Shown here: positions 55,736 through 64,000 of the stretch, in pieces
How the letters are laid out: every line of letters starts with the position of its first letter
How positions within the stretch are numbered: position 1 is the first letter of the stretch
Notes under the pieces: generated by a model
The model's input: only the letters and a program-made list of their open reading frames with translations
Databases searched by the model: none
Told to the model about the DNA's origin: nothing
Source: Vitrella brassicaformis
Taxonomy: Eukaryota; Sar; Vitrellaceae
NCBI GenBank assembly: GCA_001179505.1
Contig: CDMY01000405.1
Coordinates: forward strand, 286,388-350,387
DNA length: 64,000 bases
Reading direction: 5' to 3'
Program-made: the position numbers and the translations under genes

Positions 55736-56499
55736 CAGGCAAGCATGTGTTCTGCGAGAAGCCCATCGACTTGCGAATCGAGCGCACAGAGGAGGCGCTG
55801 ACTGTGGCGCGAGAGGCTGGCATCGTCCTGCAGGTGGGCTTCAACCGGCGATTCGACCCCTCATTCGCCAACGTGAGGGAGCGATGCAAAGCCGGCGAGA
55901 TCGGCCAGATCGACATCATCAAGATCACCTCGAGGGACCCCGAGCCGCCCCCCATCATGTACATCGAGCAGTCCGGCGGCATCTTCGTCGACATGAGCAT
56001 CCATGACATCGACATGTGCAGGTACATCGCCGGCAGCGAGGTGACGGCCGTGCAAGCAGCGGGCAGCGTGCGGGCAGACGCCGCCATTGGCGAGGCGGGC
56101 GACGTCGACACGGCCGTCCTGATGCTCTTCTTCGAGAACGGCGCGATGGCTGTCATCGACAACAGCCGCCAGGCGTGCTACGGCTACGACCAGCGCATCG
56201 AGGTGTTCGGCAGGCTTGGCATGCTGCGGGCAGAGAATGACACGCCCACACGTGTCGAGAGCTTCACCGGGGCCGGGTGGCAGGCGGACAAGCCCCACTG
56301 GTACTTCCCGCAGAGGTTCGAGCGTGCCTTTGTGAGGGAGGTGGAGGCGTTCGTCGATTCGGTGGAGAGGAGGGCGGCGCCGATGGTGGGCGGCGAGGAC
56401 GGCCTTGCGGCCCTACTGATAGCACAGGCCGCCAACCAGGCATTGCGGCTGCAGAGAAGGGTCGTGATTGATGAGATCATGGAGCAGAAGGCTGCGTAG
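55273..56499 (+). CDS. iolG: Gfo/Idh/MocA-family NAD(P) oxidoreductase, inositol 2-dehydrogenase-like
   Basis: Exons 55273-55663 and 55739-56499. After an N-terminal extension of about 50 Ser/Pro-rich residues (possible transit peptide) comes IGIGIIGCGRIGRLHAHNIS with the GxGxxG dinucleotide fold, DPFIEKGDMEW, FICSPTTTHAEY, and GKHVFCEKPIDL with the EKP catalytic-lysine motif. The C-terminal domain has QVGFNRRFDPSFANVRERCK, SGGIFVDMSIHDIDMCRYI with the D-x-x-x-H catalytic pair, and ENGAMAVIDNSRQACYGYDQ. These are typical of myo-inositol 2-dehydrogenase, oxidising inositol to 2-keto-inositol; related sugar dehydrogenases cannot be excluded. The single intron (75 nt) has a (TG)n tract and contains no in-frame stop. 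A paralogue lies convergently at 57393-58531. Confidence 0.88.
55703..55733. repeat. (TG)n microsatellite in inositol-dehydrogenase intron
   Basis: TG run just before the TTTCAG acceptor. Confidence 0.9.
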
Positions 56500-57392
56500 A
56501 GAGGGAGGGGGTGGGGGGGAGGACCGGGGGAGGGAGGGAATGTATTTATGGCGTGTGTTTTGTCTGTCTAGTTGCGGTGAGGTTCGTCCATTTGACTTGC
56601 CTAGCTGATAGAACTGTAATGGAATGGCCGCCTTCTGTGTCGAGGGGTAGTTGGCTCGCCTTCTGTCATCGGGTTCGTCTCTGCAACGCAAGGTAGGCAG
56701 CGTGGTACGATGCTGGTTGCCTGTCGTGGCGTTGACGGGGGAAATGACAGAAAGCGAGTCAGCGGAGGGGCAAGCGCCAAATGGTGTATGTATTACACAG
56801 AAGAAGAGAGATGACGGCCGTTGGGTGTGGATTGCATTGCATTCATGGCGTGGCGTGCGTGTGTACTGTCGATACGTATGTGTGTATCTGTCTGTCTCCC
56901 ATCGCATGTATAGCGACTGTTTTGGGGGGGAGTGACGACACATCTGCCCTTCCGTATTGGTTTGATGTCACTCGTTTGCAACTCTTGTCTAGATAGATGC
57001 TACTTCTCGGCTGGGAGCTGTGTTTTGTGATCACAACACACAAGATGGCAGACTGCTTCCTTGTGAAGAAATGTCTTTGGAATGCTTCCATGGTGCCGTC
57101 ATTCGTCACTCAGCCAGCTATAAGCACTAGGAACAACGTCAATTCCCCACAAGAGTCCCTCACAAAATGATAGAACAGCGTCCGTACCGCGCACGCGCAG
57201 GACGAACCATCCCGGACGGGCAGCCACAAATGCGGGACACACAGATCTCTGAGCCAGTCAGCCACCAACGGGAACACACTCACTCGACTGGTCCCCCATC
57301 GTCACGCCCACTGACGCCCACTGACAAATACACACACATTCCATCCCTCCCTCCCTCCCTGACTAGCAGCGGCTTCACCCAGATGGGCAGAC
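56500..57392. other. Convergent intergenic region between paralogous dehydrogenase genes
   Basis: Begins with a GGGAGG-rich run at about 56501-56540 and includes (TCCC)n near 57341-57360. No gene supported. Confidence 0.45.
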
Positions 57393-58531
57393 CTACGACG
57401 CGGCCTCCCGCGAGAGCTTGATCTCGTCCACTCTCACCACCCTCTTCTCCCTCATCGAAATGTCGGCCGCCAGCGCCACTCGCAGGGCCGTGAGGGCATC
57501 GGCACCGCTCACCAGGGGGGCGCTGCGGGTCATCACAGCATCCAGGAACGACTCGGCCTGCCGGAGCATCGACTCAGGGAAACGCTGACAGATCGACAGG
57601 GCGTATTACAGCATGCACAGGCATATGATGAGCTATGGCGGTGGGCTGCTGTCCTGTCTTCTGTTGTGCGTACCTCTCTGAACCAGTAGTGTGGTTTGTC
57701 GGTCAGCGTGCCCTCGCTCTTGACGCTCTCGACTCGTGTGGGCGTCTCGTTGAGTGCGCGCAGCATGCCCTTCCTACCGAAGACTTCCATGCGCATGTCG
57801 TAGCCATACACCGCCTCCCTACTGTTGTCAATCGAGCACAGCGCCCCGTTCTCCAGCCACAGCGTCACCACACACGTGTCAATATCACCGGCCTGCCCGA
57901 TGGCCTCATCCACACGGACCGCCCCGGCGGCACACACCGCCTCGATCTCGCTGCCGGCCACGTAGCGGCACATATCAAAGTCATGAGCCGTCATGTCGTG
58001 GAACAGACCGCCCGATGACTTGATCCAGTCGATAGAAGGGGGCGGCTCCGGGTCTCGCGACGTGATCCGCATGATGTCCACTGTCCCGATCTCCCCCGAC
58101 CGGTACCGCTCCCTCACGTTGGCGAATGAGGGGTCGAATCGCCGGTTGAAGCCCACCTGCAGAAGGACGCCAGCCGAGCGAGCCACTTGCAAGGCCTCCT
58201 CGGCGCCCTCGAGGGTCATGTCGATGGGCTTCTCGCAGAAGATGTCCTTGCCTTCGCGGGCGGCCTCCTTGAGTAGGGGGCCGTGGGTATCGGTGGTGGT
58301 GCAGATGTAGACAGCTTTGACCTCAGGGTCAGCAATGACGTCCTTGTAGTTGCTGCTGAGCTTATGAATGCCGAGCTCCTCCAGCCACTCACGGTGCCTC
58401 TCGATGAATGGGTCGGCCACGTGGATGACTTGGCATTTGTCACGCAGCCGGCAGAGGCTGTTGAGGTGCAGTCTGCCGACTCTCCCAGTGCCCAGCAGGC
58501 CCAAACCCACACGCTGCTTCTCAGGCGGCAT
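57393..58531 (-). CDS. iolG: Gfo/Idh/MocA-family oxidoreductase, inositol 2-dehydrogenase-like, second paralogue
   Basis: Two exons, 58531-57674 and 57584-57393. Starts MPPEKQRVGLGLLGTGRVGR without the N-terminal extension of the neighbour, so probably cytosolic. Shared features: dinucleotide fold GLLGTGRVGR, HVADPFIERHREWLEELG, YICTTTDTHG, KDIFCEKPIDM, QVGFNRRFDPSFANVRERYR, SGGLFHDMTAHDFDMCRYVA and GALCSIDNSREAVYGYDMRM. The core is closely similar to the gene at 55273-56499, but the intron position differs (here near the C-terminus, there after beta-4), so the two are an old duplication rather than a recent one. An alternative family member acting on another sugar or cyclitol is possible. 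Confidence 0.88.
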
Positions 58532-58641
58532 GCTGAGAGGAAACCAATCCGAGAAAACAGAAAGGACTGCAAACAAACAGGCACGATGCGGGCACGACGG
58601 ACTCGAAGGCTTTTGAGGAAAATGGCACGTCCACGCCGAAG

Positions 58642-58659
58642 CGCGAGCTTCAGCTCGCG
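58642..58659. repeat. GC-rich perfect palindrome upstream of the second inositol-dehydrogenase gene
   Basis: CGCGAGCT and AGCTCGCG flank a TC spacer, 110 bp upstream of the ATG at 58531. It could be a hairpin or dimeric-factor site. Confidence 0.5.
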
Positions 58660-58692
58660 AGGGGCCCTAAGAAGCGGAGATTGAAGTCATTG

Positions 58693-60115
58693 CAAACGAA
58701 CCGACACGGCTACGCAGGGACGATTTGCAAGCTGTAACGTTCATTCATGTAGATATGCCCCGTTAATCACTCGTCTGTCGGTCCCTCTCCCCCTCGCTGT
58801 CAGTGACTAGCTCATGCAGGCTGAGGCTGGCCGCCTGAGAAGAGCCCCTTGACCTTCCGGCCGAACGACTTGATTTTGTGCAGCACGCCCTTCTTCTTCT
58901 CGACCTGCACCCATCCACGCAGGCACATAAAGAGGATGGCTCCACATGTGTCGTGTGCGTGCGGCTGACCTTGGGTAGTTCGGGCATGGCGATTGGTGGC
59001 TGCGTCTGGGCCGCACGCAGCGACCTCTGACGCTCCTGCAACACCTTCAGCTCGGCACACGGCTGCATATCACACACACAGAGACAGAGACAGCCCAGCC
59101 AGCGGCTACATCATGATGCGTGTGCCGTGTGTGTGTGTGTGTGTGTTCTACCTTGTCTTGTGTTTGAGGGTTGGCCAGCTCCTTTGCCGCCTGGTCGCTC
59201 TCGTCGGGGATTGTGTGCAGCAGGGCGGCTGGTGGGATGGCCTGCACAATCAACTGACCGTCACGCCCTTCGCTCACTGACACAAAGCACACACACACAC
59301 ACACACAGACACGTGGCGCGTCTCTTGCTTTCCTTCGGTCTCTGTCTGTGTGTGTAATGGATGCCTGCTTTTAGTTGGCACGAGTGAGACGACGACAGCC
59401 GATTGTTTGGTGGCAGTGATTGGGTTTGTTGCGACGAGCGCTCGGAGGTCTTGAATGTCAGCGGCCAGGTCGGTGAGCTCTCGGTCGGCCTGTGCCCTGG
59501 CGACGGTGGCGGGCGACACCTCGCCACGCAGCTCGGCCGTGCCTCGCAAAGCCTCCACCAGCTTCTCCTTCTCCTCCACCTGCATGGCATTGCATTGCAT
59601 ACACGTGGTGGAAGGATCGAAGACATCGTATACACACACAGAGCAGAGACGTGAAGCAAAGCAAAGCAATCAACTCTCTGTCTGTCTGTCTGTCTGTCTG
59701 TTGTGTGACCTCAGCAGCGGTCTGTGCCACCTTTTCGTGCAGTCGTCGCTCCTTCTCGTCGTAATACTCTGCACACATCGACAACCACACACACATAATC
59801 ACACAAAGCAGGTGTGTTCGTCCACTCACCCTCTTCTTGTGGTGGCAGTTTGGTCTCGGCGGCAGGTGCAGTGGCGACAACAGGCACGGGCGGGGCGGAG
59901 GGGGCGCTGGGCTGCTGGGCGGGAGGGGCGAGCAGCTTCTCAACGAGACCAGGCACCAACCGATGGGAGCCACCGCACGCAGGCTGGAGACTGACGAGGA
60001 GACCAACCACCACCGTCACTGGCCAGCCGACACGCACGGAGGCCGTCATCGTCATCGTGTGGCAATAGACTGACTCAACGAGTCACCGAATGAGTGAGTG
60101 AGTGAGTGAGTGACT
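58693..60115 (-). repeat. Copy B of ~1.4-kb inverted duplication
   Basis: Reverse complement of about 1536-2935. The end of similarity (cgacacggctacgcag) lies only about 160 bp from the ATG of the neighbouring dehydrogenase gene. Confidence 0.9.
58812..60055 (-). CDS. Small secreted alpha-helical/coiled protein (copy B of a duplicated gene)
   Basis: Same six-exon layout as the gene at 1595-2811. Start ATG at 60055 with first exon to 59830; signal peptide VGWPVTVVVGLLVSL lacks two residues present in copy A (MTMTAS against MTMMTAS, and VVVG against VMVVG). Other protein differences include AGREG/GGS, APSAPP for APPAPP, EKVAQ for EKLAQ, LAADIQ for LATDIQ, PDESDQ for PNESEQ and LHKIKS for LHRIKS. 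The frame is intact, splice borders are conserved, and the stop is at 58812. Changes are mostly conservative, so both copies may be functional. Confidence 0.7.
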
Positions 60116-60273
60116 CGCTGATCGCTGACTGTTGACACGCTGTACTGTTATAATTAGAACACACAGTCGATCATGTATGTACATGTATAGCATGTGAAGA
60201 CACACGTACACGTACGTCTGCTGACAGACGTACACGCAGAATGCAATCGTGCACGGATCCACACGACAGTTGT

Positions 60274-60893
60274 CTATGCCCTAGTGAAGTCCATCAGCAA
60301 CGTGACCTTCTCCCTCTCATTGTCGCCCCACCAGTGGTTCGGCCACCGATAGAACTCAAACGCCGGCAGACAGAACGGCGGCAGGGCCAAATTCACCTCT
60401 CGCCAGCCGCCCGGCTTGCCCAGGTCCCGATTGTCCACGCACTTGCGGTGCAGCGTCGTAACATTGCATCTGTCGTTGGTCATGAGGGCATACTTGTACT
60501 TGTATCGGCCGTCGTGAGCAGTGAGGTGGTTGGCAACGAACTGGTGCACCATCGGCGTAGGTAAGTGCTGCAGCACATCCTTGGACATCAACAACTGCAA
60601 CAAACAGCAGCCAGAAAGAGAGTTCGAGTGTGGAAATGGTCTCCTTTCTTTGTCGGTCAGCTCACGTCTGCAGGAGGCAGGTTGTCCTTTTCCAAGATGC
60701 TCCTCGCATGGAAAGTCCTGTTGTGCGCGGCGTGCAGCTCCTGGTTGCGAGCAATGACGGACGGCACCACGTCCACACCGGTGTATTGCTCTACTGGGCC
60801 CCAATCCACAAACTGCGTCCACTCCCTGAAGTGCAATGTCGGTAGCAAGGTACATGGCGAGTGAGGACTCTCTCTCTCTCTCTCTGTCTGTGT

Positions 60894-60931
<38 letters not shown>

Positions 60932-61461
60932 CGTACCAGTCGCCACATCCCGCATCAACGACTGATTTGATGTCCTTTTGACGCAGAAAGTCTTCCAGCT
61001 GCAGGCGAAAGTTGTCTGTAGCTTCCTTGGTGCTGCCCGCGCCGCTGTGCCCCTTCCCGTCCTTGTTTCTTCCCCAGGCAGCCGAGCTGTAGATGAACGA
61101 GAAGGCGCCACGCAGCGCATTGGTCTCCTCCGGCTTGATGGCAGCTTGGTCCGCCCCACTCGTGCCATCAGAGGGCTGCTGGACAGGCTGACCATTCTGC
61201 TGCTGTTGCTGTTGTGGGCAGACGGGACAGGTGAACTGAGGAAAAATGACACCATCGACGATGCTCAGGAATTGTCCATAGATCTGGCCCTATTGTGCTT
61301 ACGTTGTACAGGTCCTGATCATTAGCATCTACCCTCACTAAGCGGCTGCAATCGCAGTTGTAATTCAGGCCGGTCCATCCCTGCCGCAGCAAAGATGCGT
61401 CGATGAAGATCACCAACACAACGGCCGCAAGAAACAGGAGTACGGCTGACCGCGCCTCCAT
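60274..61461 (-). CDS. Membrane-anchored SAM-dependent methyltransferase (class I fold)
   Basis: Four exons: 61461 to about 61303, 61235 to about 60936, about 60828-60668 and about 60596-60274. Starts MEARSAVLLFLAAVVLVIFI, a type II signal anchor, then a Gln-rich linker (PQQQQQQNGQPVQQPS). The class I methyltransferase fold shows motif I IKSVVDAGCGDWEW, motif II YTGVDVVPSVIARNQ, and LLMSKDVLQHLPTP at motif IV. The C-terminal part NHLTAHDGRYKYKYALMTND then CNVTTLHRKCVDNRDLGKPG and FYRWPNHWWGD is unusual and rich in Trp/His. The lumenal domain suggests a Golgi or surface glycan/protein substrate; unknown. It lies 90 bp from and divergent to a GT61 glycosyltransferase gene. Confidence 0.8.
60868..60930. 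repeat. (CT)n-(TG)n compound microsatellite in methyltransferase intron
   Basis: CT run to about 60886 followed by a TG run to 60930. Confidence 0.9.
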
Positions 61462-61551
61462 TGGATTTGCAGCGTCGAGTTTACAGAGCTCACTGTAAAT
61501 TGGGGAAGGGGAACATGAAACCAATGCAGCCGCTTGCCGTGAGTATGCAGG
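61462..61551. promoter_or_regulatory. Divergent region, methyltransferase / GT61
   Basis: 90 bp between start codons of two anchored, probably Golgi enzymes; a shared promoter is inferred. Confidence 0.35.
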
Positions 61552-63855
61552 ATGCAGCCAAAAGTGAACCTGCAGCGCTTGGTGTCTGCATGTGTTGTGC
61601 CGTGTGTGTGCAGATCTGCGTTGTCGACAACATTTTCAACGTTTGCATCGGTCACCGTGGTCACCACCATCAGCGTGCTGGTGAGAGCAACACAAGAGCC
61701 TTTTTTGCACCTTCACCTCTTTCTCCTCTCCCCCCCCTCTTGCAGCAATACGTGATCCCCGCCCGCAGCCGGAGTCCCTTCCGCATCATGTCATCGTTCG
61801 TGCGGAATGTGACCGATTGCCCCCCACAGCAGAAGCCAGACCATCCTCATTCTCTCTCCCTGTCGTCAGCGGCAACGGTCCCATCCTCCATGTCAGCTCC
61901 ATCCGTGGTGTCAGCATCATCACCTGAGCGGTTCATATACGATGAGATCCGACAGGCTGACCGGACCCTCGTCAAGGAGCCTGGCATCTGTAGATACTGG
62001 TGATTGCAGGGAAAAAGAGAAGGCAGTATGCTTGCCGTGATACGTTCGTTGCTGTGTGCGTGCAGGTTTGGCCTCCCATTTGTCGATCGCTGGCGGGGGT
62101 TCCGCGTGCAGATATGCCAAAGCCGACACAACAATGGCGAAAGCACACTGCAAAAGACCGGCAACTCCTCGCTGACATCCCCTGTGTCATCCATCAACTG
62201 CTTTTTGAGGAAGGGTGACTTCCCCTTCCCTCGGCTGATGTGTGACTTCGTCGGTATCAAAGTGGCCGTATGGCAGTACGCGACGGGCGGCAAGGGCTGG
62301 GGCCCGCCCGGGGAAGATGAGTGGGAGGGAATCGACACCGGCTGCAGCCCTGACTTGCAGCTGGAAGATCCATCAGATATGACACACAGCCCTCCGTCCC
62401 GGTTTCTGTCGAAGCTGCACTATCAAGGCGACCCGAACGGTCATGGCGAGGTGACGTGCAATGAGAGCGAGTGGGTGAGGCATCCGGTGCTTGTGCTGGA
62501 GAGGTACAGAGAAGGAGCCCGTTATATGCTGCAATGTGTGTGCTGTGCTGTGCTGTATTGTATTGTATTGTATTGTATGGGTGTGTGCAGGTGGGACCCG
62601 ACAAACAACAACCAGTTCCATCTTGATGCGGGTATCTAGATGAGACAGTAGAAAAACTTGGTGGGACGACAAATGCCTGCATTGTGTCGGGTGCAGTTGG
62701 GTCTTTCATTGCCTTGGCTGTGGCTGGGGTGTCGCCCTTTGAGACACAATTCCTTGCAAGTAATTACATACAGCAAAGAATGGACGAGACACATCTTTGT
62801 CTTCCGCGCCTTGTGTGGGGGGGAATGCAGTCGACAAGCAGCCGCCCGGCCATTACGTCGACTTCTGGAGGAGTGTCTTCCCCTCCTACCCCCCCGTCTT
62901 CCTGGGCACCTCCCCGTCGCCAGCCACCCAGCGGTTCTACGAGGGGAAGCTGTGCTTCTCGCGTCTGGCCTTCGGCGCCCACGGAGGAGTGGGGCTGATG
63001 AACCTCGAGTGGCAGAAGCAAGCAGCAGACAAGGTGCTCCTGCGCGGCAACTCCCCTGCGACCTTCCATCCACTGGGCAAAGGACATTCCAACATCTGTG
63101 GCTCGGCCATCATGCACGCCTTCCGCGCTCACGTGCTGACGGCCCTCAGTCTCTCCAAGGACCGAGACACTGATCAAGTGGATGGGGGAGACAGCAGCAA
63201 CAGCACTGTGGAGGTGTTGGAAGAAAGGCAGCTGAGCAGCACGACCACCGTGGCAATGATGGATGAGTTTGTGCGGCACCGATGGCAGTGGCCCCCAGGC
63301 GTCAGAGGCGCATCCTGTGGCTCAGCAGACGGCCATACCCACAACTCTTCGACAAGGCGGCGGGCCGGGTCCATAATTACAAACCAGACAGACAGGTGAC
63401 CCACAAATGCTTCACTTCAGAAGCAAATATCGTTTGTGTGTGTGTTATGATGGGGGACGGGGCAGGTGGGCAACGAGAAGGAGCTGCTGGTGTCTCTCCG
63501 GGAGTCTTTGGACAAGGCAGCAACAACCGACAGCCGCTTCTCTGGGTGGCAGATAGACAACTTCAACCCTGGTGAGCACCGGTTCCGGGACCAAGCTTTG
63601 ATGGCGGCCGCGGCTGACATCCTGGTGGGCGTGCACGGGGCGGGCCTGACTCTCTGCATATACATGCGGAACGGTTCGGCGGTGATCGAGATGTTCGGGG
63701 GCAATCGCGGGCCTGGCAACAGGCAATTCCACACGACCTGTGCGAAGGTGGGCCACCGACGGTGGGAGATGCACGAGTCGCTGCAGCATGTGGCGCCCGA
63801 GAAGGTGTGGGAGCCGGTGCGGCAGGCCATTGAGCAGCTGGATGCTCTCGAGTGA
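61552..63855 (+). CDS. GT61-family glycosyltransferase (EOGT/xylosyltransferase-like), type II membrane protein
   Basis: Exons 61552-61680, 61746-61999, 62066-62503, 62591-62631, about 62697-62759, 62831-63212, 63306-63395 and 63466-63855, with good phase agreement. The first exon codes a signal anchor (STTFSTFASVTVVTTISVL). The GT61/DUF563 signature appears at the end: NPGEHRFRDQALMAAAADIL, VGVHGAGLTLCIYMRNGSAV and IEMFGGNRGP, with the conserved V-G-x-H-G-A-G core. RRILWLSRRPYPQLFDKAAG matches the Arg-rich strand before it, and WDPTNNNQFHLDA resembles the N-x-F-H region. GT61 enzymes add xylose, GlcNAc or arabinose to glycans or EGF domains. The exon between 62831 and 63212 may use other donors. 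Confidence 0.85.
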
Positions 63856-64000
63856 GTGGAGCGTGGGGGAGGGTGAGGTGGGGTTTCTGTGTGGCATGTG
63901 GAGATAGGCTCTGTCTTTGTGCGAGAGACGCGAGTCAGCCGACGTGCGTGTGTGCGATGGATGGATGGATGGATGCATCGATGGGTGGAGATCGATGGAT

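Noticed and set aside
1-64000. Prokaryotic features such as operons, ribosome binding sites, CRISPR or insertion sequences
   Set aside because: Spliceosomal introns, a Pol III-type tRNA gene and eukaryotic gene families show nuclear eukaryotic DNA.

Overview
The window is nuclear DNA from an intron-rich protist. Nearly every gene is split by short introns (about 50-150 nt) with GT(GC)-AG borders and TG-rich stretches before the acceptor. The base composition is GC-rich, and simple repeats such as (TG)n, (CTGT)n and (GGGA)n fill introns and intergenic gaps. The gene set (PDK1-like kinase, class III nucleotide cyclase, rhomboid, SF1/BBP-like splicing factor, ciliary TMEM231, GT32 and GT61 glycosyltransferases, two inositol-dehydrogenase-like enzymes, a C11 clostripain-like peptidase) and its style suggest an alveolate of the chromerid type (Vitrella-like). 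That assignment is inference from gene structure and general knowledge, not from a database match. There are no bacterial operons, CRISPR arrays or intact transposons.

Layout, left to right: 1-1352 end of a PDK1-like kinase (+); 1595-2811 small secreted coiled protein, copy A (+); 3040-5062 acidic hypothetical protein (-); 5231-6500 rhomboid-like protease (+); 6903-10687 membrane class III cyclase (+); 10979-12051 aquaporin (-); 12425-13943 hemerythrin-like protein (+); 14911-18824 large protein with a TLDc-like C-terminus (+); 19169-21735 WD40 protein (-); 21971-23977 coiled-coil protein (+); 24687-29378 large low-complexity, probably nuclear protein (-); 29822-30295 small two-exon protein (+); 32130-33441 SF1/BBP-like (-); 33693-35218 SDR (+); 36043-37441 GT32 glycosyltransferase (-); 37627-38673 TMEM231 (+); 38920-41605 MYND-finger protein (-); 41846-41917 tRNA-Pro(AGG) (+); 42102-44639 MFS transporter (+); a 2.4-kb gene-poor stretch; 47078-48091 CREG-like (-); 48174-50312 coiled-coil protein with a signal-peptide exon (+); 50833-55104 C11 peptidase (-); 55273-56499 and 57393-58531 two convergent Gfo/Idh/MocA dehydrogenases; 58812-60055 secreted coiled protein, copy B (-); 60274-61461 SAM methyltransferase (-); 61552-63855 GT61 glycosyltransferase (+).

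The genes mostly alternate strand, so several pairs are head-to-head with 80-250 bp between start codons (48091/48174, 61461/61552, 55104/55273, 37441/37627, 21735/21971, 33441/33693) and may share bidirectional promoters. Functional themes are signalling (PDK1, cyclase), Golgi/ER glycosylation (GT32, GT61, perhaps the anchored methyltransferase), membrane transport (aquaporin, MFS) and proteolysis (rhomboid, C11).

The most notable points are: a ~1.4-kb inverted duplication, introns included, whose copies lie 56 kb apart near the two ends of the window; a C11 clostripain-type peptidase with an N-terminal membrane segment and cysteine-rich repeats, with an apparent frameshift in the first repeat; GC-AG introns, a 19-nt microexon and stop-free introns whose lengths are multiples of three; and an aquaporin with a divergent second NPA box. 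Exon borders were inferred by eye from splice consensus plus reading-frame agreement and have not been tested against transcripts.
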